DNA of 8,372 nucleotides from Candidatus Poseidoniaceae archaeon (lineage in GTDB: Archaea > Thermoplasmatota > Poseidoniia > Poseidoniales > Poseidoniaceae): the NCBI GenBank assembly GCA_013329925.1, contig DUJK01000128.1:1-8372 (forward strand), read 5' to 3'. Below are positions 6,501 to 8,372 of this stretch, piece by piece. Both the position numbers and the translations under genes were made by a program. Below the pieces are notes generated by a model. That model was not told the DNA's origin and searched no databases. It was given only the letters and a program-made list of their open reading frames with translations. Position 1 is the stretch's first letter. Every line of letters starts with the position of its first letter.

Positions 6501-8372
6501 TGGAATCAATGTAAAATTCTTCAACACTGATTGGCCATTTTCGCAGGATTCATTTACGCTTACACACATTTCCACATTTATTTCAATTGGCTCAATGTTA
6601 GAAATTAATTCAATATTAGCAGTTTCAACATCACCAGAAATAGTAACATTCTCTATTTTGGTGACGTTTAATTGGTGATTCTCTACAGAGAAATCATAAT
6701 CGCCATCTGCAAGTGTCAATGAAAATAAGCCATCATTATCAACAGGCACAGTCCAATCAAAGCCATTTATATCTGTAGCGACAATTGTTGGAACATACCC
6801 GTTGTAAAATAAATTATTCCATGATGTTTTGTTATCATAGTTGAACAGAGTTCCTTCCACAACCACAGTTGAGTTCATGTATTGAATACCAATGTCTAGC
6901 AATGTAGAATTATTAGGGTGCAAATTTACCCCTACTGCATGAGAAAATGTTGTCGAATATGCTATCAATTGGAAAGTTCTGTCACCTGGCACAACCAATG
7001 TTAGGTTTCCTTCTAAATCAGTAGTAGTTGAATAGACAAATTCCTCGTTCTGTACTACAATTTCCAAATTTGATGCTATTACTGAATTGTTAATTTTATC
7101 TTCGGAACTCCAATCATCCATGTATTCTGAGGAATATGCCCTCAAGTTACCAGTAATTGTTGTTGATACAGAAAATTCTGCATTTACTGAGATATTATCG
7201 TCCACAACTGTAAATGTGTTGAAAACCACATACTCATCAGAGTTTAAATCGGTTATTTTGTAGGTGCTTGGAAGTAATTCTAATTCCAGCATACCGTTTT
7301 CGTCAGTAACATATGATTCTGTGTACGATAACTCATTCGAGGTAATTGTGACTTCTCGCGATGACAGGTTCAAAATTTCAACACCAGTTTCGTTAACAGG
7401 TGAGATCAACTGGAACGCTACGTCATACATCTCTGGAATCATTACAATTGGAGATAATAGTTGTTCATCATTAGTAATAGTTACTTGTGATTCAAGTTCA
7501 TTATACCCATCCTCATCAATATCAACTCTGTAGGAGTAAGTACCAGGATATAACGGACCGAAGTAATACCCACCTGTTTCATTGGACTTTATTTCTACTT
7601 CTGAAGCGTTTTCTTGGTTAACATTTCCAAAGAAAATAGACAAATTATTGGCTGGAGTTCCCCTTGAATCTGTTACATTTCCTGCTATTAATGAGCCTGG
7701 CATGCTTAGACTAATTCCAAAGGAAGGATCTATTCCAACAGATACAGTTTGTGGAAGTTCTACCTCACTGCCGTCATCAAACATTACCAATGCTTGATAT
7801 TCGCCTGGCACAATTCCTGTTTGATAGAATGAACCAGGGCTGACCATTTCTCCTGAGAAATGTCCAGACCCAACGAACCTTCCAGTTCCATTGAAAATTC
7901 CAGTTCCTTCAAAGAATCCAATGCCTTCAAACGAAGCACCGTTATGTTCTTGAGTTAGAATTGTTTCACCGCTGGAGGTAAATCTACCATTAGCATTCAC
8001 TAAACCATCGATTAAGTAAACCGGTAAATCACCTGTATCGTCAATCAAACACACTGTTTGATTTACAGGCATAGTAGTTACGGATGAATCATTAGCATCA
8101 ACATCACAATTAATGTCAAATCCTTCACTTAGTTCAATCCATGATGCTGTTAATTCTCCAGTTCCATTCCACGAACCGTTAGCAATGTATGTTCTTCCAT
8201 CACCAATAGATCTGGTAAATGTACCAACAAAGTTGACTACTGATGCTAAGCCGTTTGATTCAAATGTCCCATTTTCATCAAATGTAGCTTCACCAGTGCC
8301 TTGTAAAATTCTGGTTTCTTCAGTAGAGAATGATCCGTTAGTAGTAACCAACATCAAGTCATCAGATGCTTC
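3591..8372 (-). CDS. Giant multi-domain surface protein with C-terminal membrane anchor (partial, N-terminus beyond window)
   Basis: The frame is open from the window edge to TGA at 3591-3593, giving 1593 visible residues. The first ATG (8354) and the TTG before it are not credible starts: the frame continues through them (EASDD precedes) and no signal peptide follows. In order (residue 1 is the codon at 8372-8370): a Gly-rich beta region at about 20-180 with FxGxGx repeats; about ten carboxypeptidase-regulatory/prealbumin-like beta-sandwich modules at 225-1175, each with a TxxxGxxxxxxxPGxYxxxV-like core; an SdrD/Cna-B-like module with an EF-hand-type loop at 890-901; an Ig-like stretch at about 1180-1330; a NEW3-like domain at about 1335-1437; a CARDB-like domain at about 1438-1540; a transmembrane helix near 1565-1581; and a short basic tail. 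It should be an outward-facing, C-terminally anchored (type I) protein, probably an adhesin, S-layer-associated or substrate-binding protein. No enzymatic domain is visible. It has only four cysteines and about fifty N-glycosylation sequons. The exact function is unknown. Confidence 0.92.
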   Translation of the reverse strand, partial: EASDDLMLVTTNGSFSTEETRILQGTGEATFDENGTFESNGLASVVNFVGTFTRSIGDGRTYIANGSWNGTGELTASWIELSEGFDINCDVDANDSSVTTMPVNQTVCLIDDTGDLPVYLIDGLVNANGRFTSSGETILTQEHNGASFEGIGFFEGTGIFNGTGRFVGSGHFSGEMVSPGSFYQTGIVPGEYQALVMFDDGSEVELPQTVSVGIDPSFGISLSMPGSLIAGNVTDSRGTPANNLSIFFGNVNQENASEVEIKSNETGGYYFGPLYPGTYSYRVDIDEDGYNELESQVTITNDEQLLSPIVMIPEMYDVAFQLISPVNETGVEILNLSSREVTITSNELSYTESYVTDENGMLELELLPSTYKITDLNSDEYVVFNTFTVVDDNISVNAEFSVSTTITGNLRAYSSEYMDDWSSEDKINNSVIASNLEIVVQNEEFVYSTTTDLEGNLTLVVPGDRTFQLIAYSTTFSHAVGVNLHPNNSTLLDIGIQYMNSTVVVEGTLFNYDNKTSWNNLFYNGYVPTIVATDINGFDWTVPVDNDGLFSLTLADGDYDFSVENHQLNVTKIENVTISGDVETANIELISNIEPIEINVEMCVSVNESCENGQSVLKNFTLIPTELGYSNYVVNTSSENIHEGNFRTTVNPGTYNLVITDSEEDNFTSDFNPFYQTTEIYVDFAEGNDNNYTVVFNNEWLVSGQLHYEGNSVGDKEFLAYNELDNSWRSLTTDSNGNFSDYIPVGEWILIVSPEVYDNETYTLRYPLNVEHNDQQRTNLDLELVPVMNITFNLTESLTNLSISDVRVTAVSNDGYGNVTLKASNDSGYVSDMLMPGNYSITMDLKVNDRQWIIESNQQIMLENSLDNQVDLGNLYADVKVEIGGKVYWDLNDDSIATPNEYVNDVNVTVTGLNNGITENVTTDENGIWSAFVPIRSEYNVSVTKEGYADSYFTTVNQTELVLENDSYLENTKIVASNVAVSGLITTNMVNAELQLNNSVITLHPETGSQLSAIVLAGVYENEQLTWDTQVTPGKWIVVVESPISDDNGGGIAIGYLNANVLDGGTIEMEMKSGGWLEVSTAWTDIELNNYHVGANDVEGYGKISSSPVEIVVDLEIGSTWNYSLDSDGEQRILLPVGDVIITSDFTTIQHHQGLEMDYSTTAIDSIEQGIIEMNLQYSRKVNSATKVSIIEESLRNVTYIESSLLNAVAEDEESYRNIEFDLEVEYQGTESNDLLEISGNIASSQDSEFWTIEFYNGSAWVESLNVDLGIGEAVFNASANQIDNTTIVKARVILPNLTQSISLDDGHKLSVDVTSEQGESSNVQFNVNVPQFYGLELSNVVEQTGVSPGGTGTFSMTIENSGNGDDSYVIEIADNLLEGWTITPPSTTLTISKDGQRTQQFSIFAPEDFTSGEIEATVTITSEDGLTSETEVIEIVSARISLSVDETLSQELTKVYESETGQVVVPITNSGYRTATNVLVSVDLTNDAGTEVIKSLEPLNISVPAGQTVNATFDVDPSSSKFNRFAISVEVTSDEDLEYVEDSIEPFDYQEETILDQAEGTSSWFMVVIIVLTFLVGYGGTKVARNKGTNRF
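3630..3680 (-). other. C-terminal transmembrane anchor of the giant surface protein
   Basis: The segment WFMVVIIVLTFLVGYGG is followed by a short tail with three basic residues (TKVARNKGTNRF) and the stop codon. This is a stop-transfer anchor with the basic tail in the cytoplasm. No PGF or LPxTG sorting motif precedes it, so cleavage by an archaeosortase or sortase is not indicated. Confidence 0.85.
4062..4370 (-). other. NEW3-like membrane-proximal beta-sandwich domain
   Basis: Visible residues about 1335-1437 contain the pattern VSPGGTGTFSMTIENSGNGDD, then GWTITPP and a TLTISKDGQRTQQFSIFAP strand pair. This is the layout of the alpha-galactosidase-associated NEW3 domain, where a P-G-G/T turn precedes an N-x-G-N/D strand. 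The segment after it (to about 3753) looks like a CARDB-type adhesion module (VVVPITNSGYRTATNVLVSVDL). Such pairs are usual stalk domains next to a membrane anchor. Assignment is by eye. Confidence 0.65.
4848..7700 (-). repeat. About ten tandem carboxypeptidase-regulatory-like modules in the giant protein
   Basis: The recurring core TxDxxGxxxxxxxPGxYxxxV begins near visible residues 261, 354, 449, 542, 639, 731, 821, 921, 1018 and 1123. The pitch is therefore 90-105 residues (about 285 bp). Examples are SNETGGYYFGPLYPGTYSYR, TDENGMLELELLPSTYKI and TDSNGNFSDYIPVGEWILIV. The DNA copies have diverged strongly, so this is an old protein-level repeat rather than a recent tandem duplication. The family call (CarboxypepD_reg/Cna-B-like prealbumin fold) follows from the G-x-[YF] strand and PG-x-Y turn. 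Confidence 0.75.
5670..5705 (-). other. EF-hand-like calcium loop in an SdrD/Cna-B-type module
   Basis: Visible residues 890-901 read DLNDDSIATPNE. Asp, Asn and Asp fall at loop positions 1, 3 and 5, Ile at 7 and Glu at 12, the canonical EF-hand spacing. It follows GGKVYWD, as in SdrD B-repeats, where a bound calcium stiffens the module. Calcium binding is inferred. Confidence 0.6.
7842..7931 (-). repeat. FxGxGx hexapeptide repeats (18-bp degenerate tandem repeat)
   Basis: Visible residues 148-177 consist of FEGIGF, FEGTGI, FNGTGR, FVGSGH and a degenerate FSGEMV: four full units and one partial unit with no gaps. At DNA level this is an 18-bp repeat built around TTC-nnn-GGA-ACT-GGA. Looser versions (QGTGEATF, NGSWNGTGELTASW, NANGRFTSSG) occur upstream, so the repeat region may be longer and may continue outside the window. 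The spacing suits alternating beta-strands with Phe packed inside and glycines at tight turns. It resembles MORN repeats only loosely. Confidence 0.8.

Noticed and set aside
4717..7797. Short plus-strand frames and one minus frame (6200-6448) inside the giant gene
   Set aside because: They are shadows of the long minus-strand frame, without start signals or domain-like sequence.
7842..7931. 18-bp repeats considered as a CRISPR array
   Set aside because: The units are contiguous with no spacers, are degenerate at third codon positions and encode an in-frame hexapeptide repeat.
1..8372. RNA genes, insertion sequences or phage-like genes
   Set aside because: The three coding frames fill the window apart from 143 intergenic bases, and no tRNA-like, transposase-like or terminal inverted repeat sequences were seen.

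Overview
The window reads as part of a marine planktonic archaeal genome, most likely Thermoplasmatota of the Marine Group II/III (Poseidoniales-like) type. The reasons are the AT-rich DNA, very acidic Asn/Ser/Thr-rich secreted proteins full of N-glycosylation sequons, a subtilase with an N-terminal signal anchor, giant multi-domain surface proteins built from carboxypeptidase-regulatory-like modules, and archaeal-style TATA-like and short Shine-Dalgarno sequences. This placement is an inference from protein style; there is no rRNA or other marker gene here.

All three genes lie on the minus strand, so transcription runs from high to low coordinates. (1) 8372-3591: the C-terminal 1593 residues of a giant surface protein whose start lies outside the window. 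It has a glycine-rich region with FxGxGx hexapeptide repeats, about ten beta-sandwich modules at a pitch of about 95 residues, two conserved-type C-terminal domains (NEW3-like and CARDB-like), and a C-terminal membrane anchor. (2) 3538-2324: a 404-residue membrane-tethered subtilisin-family (S8) serine peptidase with a complete Asp-His-Asn-Ser set but an altered block after the catalytic serine. (3) 2232-1: the N-terminal 744 residues of a secreted right-handed parallel beta-helix protein with a clear signal peptide. It runs off the left edge just after an acidic DNDGD-type, probably calcium-binding, cysteine-bracketed motif.

The gaps are short: 52 bp between genes 1 and 2, and 91 bp between genes 2 and 3. 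The 91-bp gap carries a good ribosome binding site, TATA-like sequences and an 8-bp direct repeat with an 11-bp pitch, so the beta-helix gene may have its own regulated promoter. There are no RNA genes, mobile elements or CRISPR arrays, and nothing coding was found on the plus strand.

Taken together this is a cell-surface module: an anchored, probably glycosylated giant protein, an anchored outward-facing protease, and a secreted beta-helix protein that may bind or cleave polysaccharide. The idea that the protease processes one of its neighbours rests on position only.
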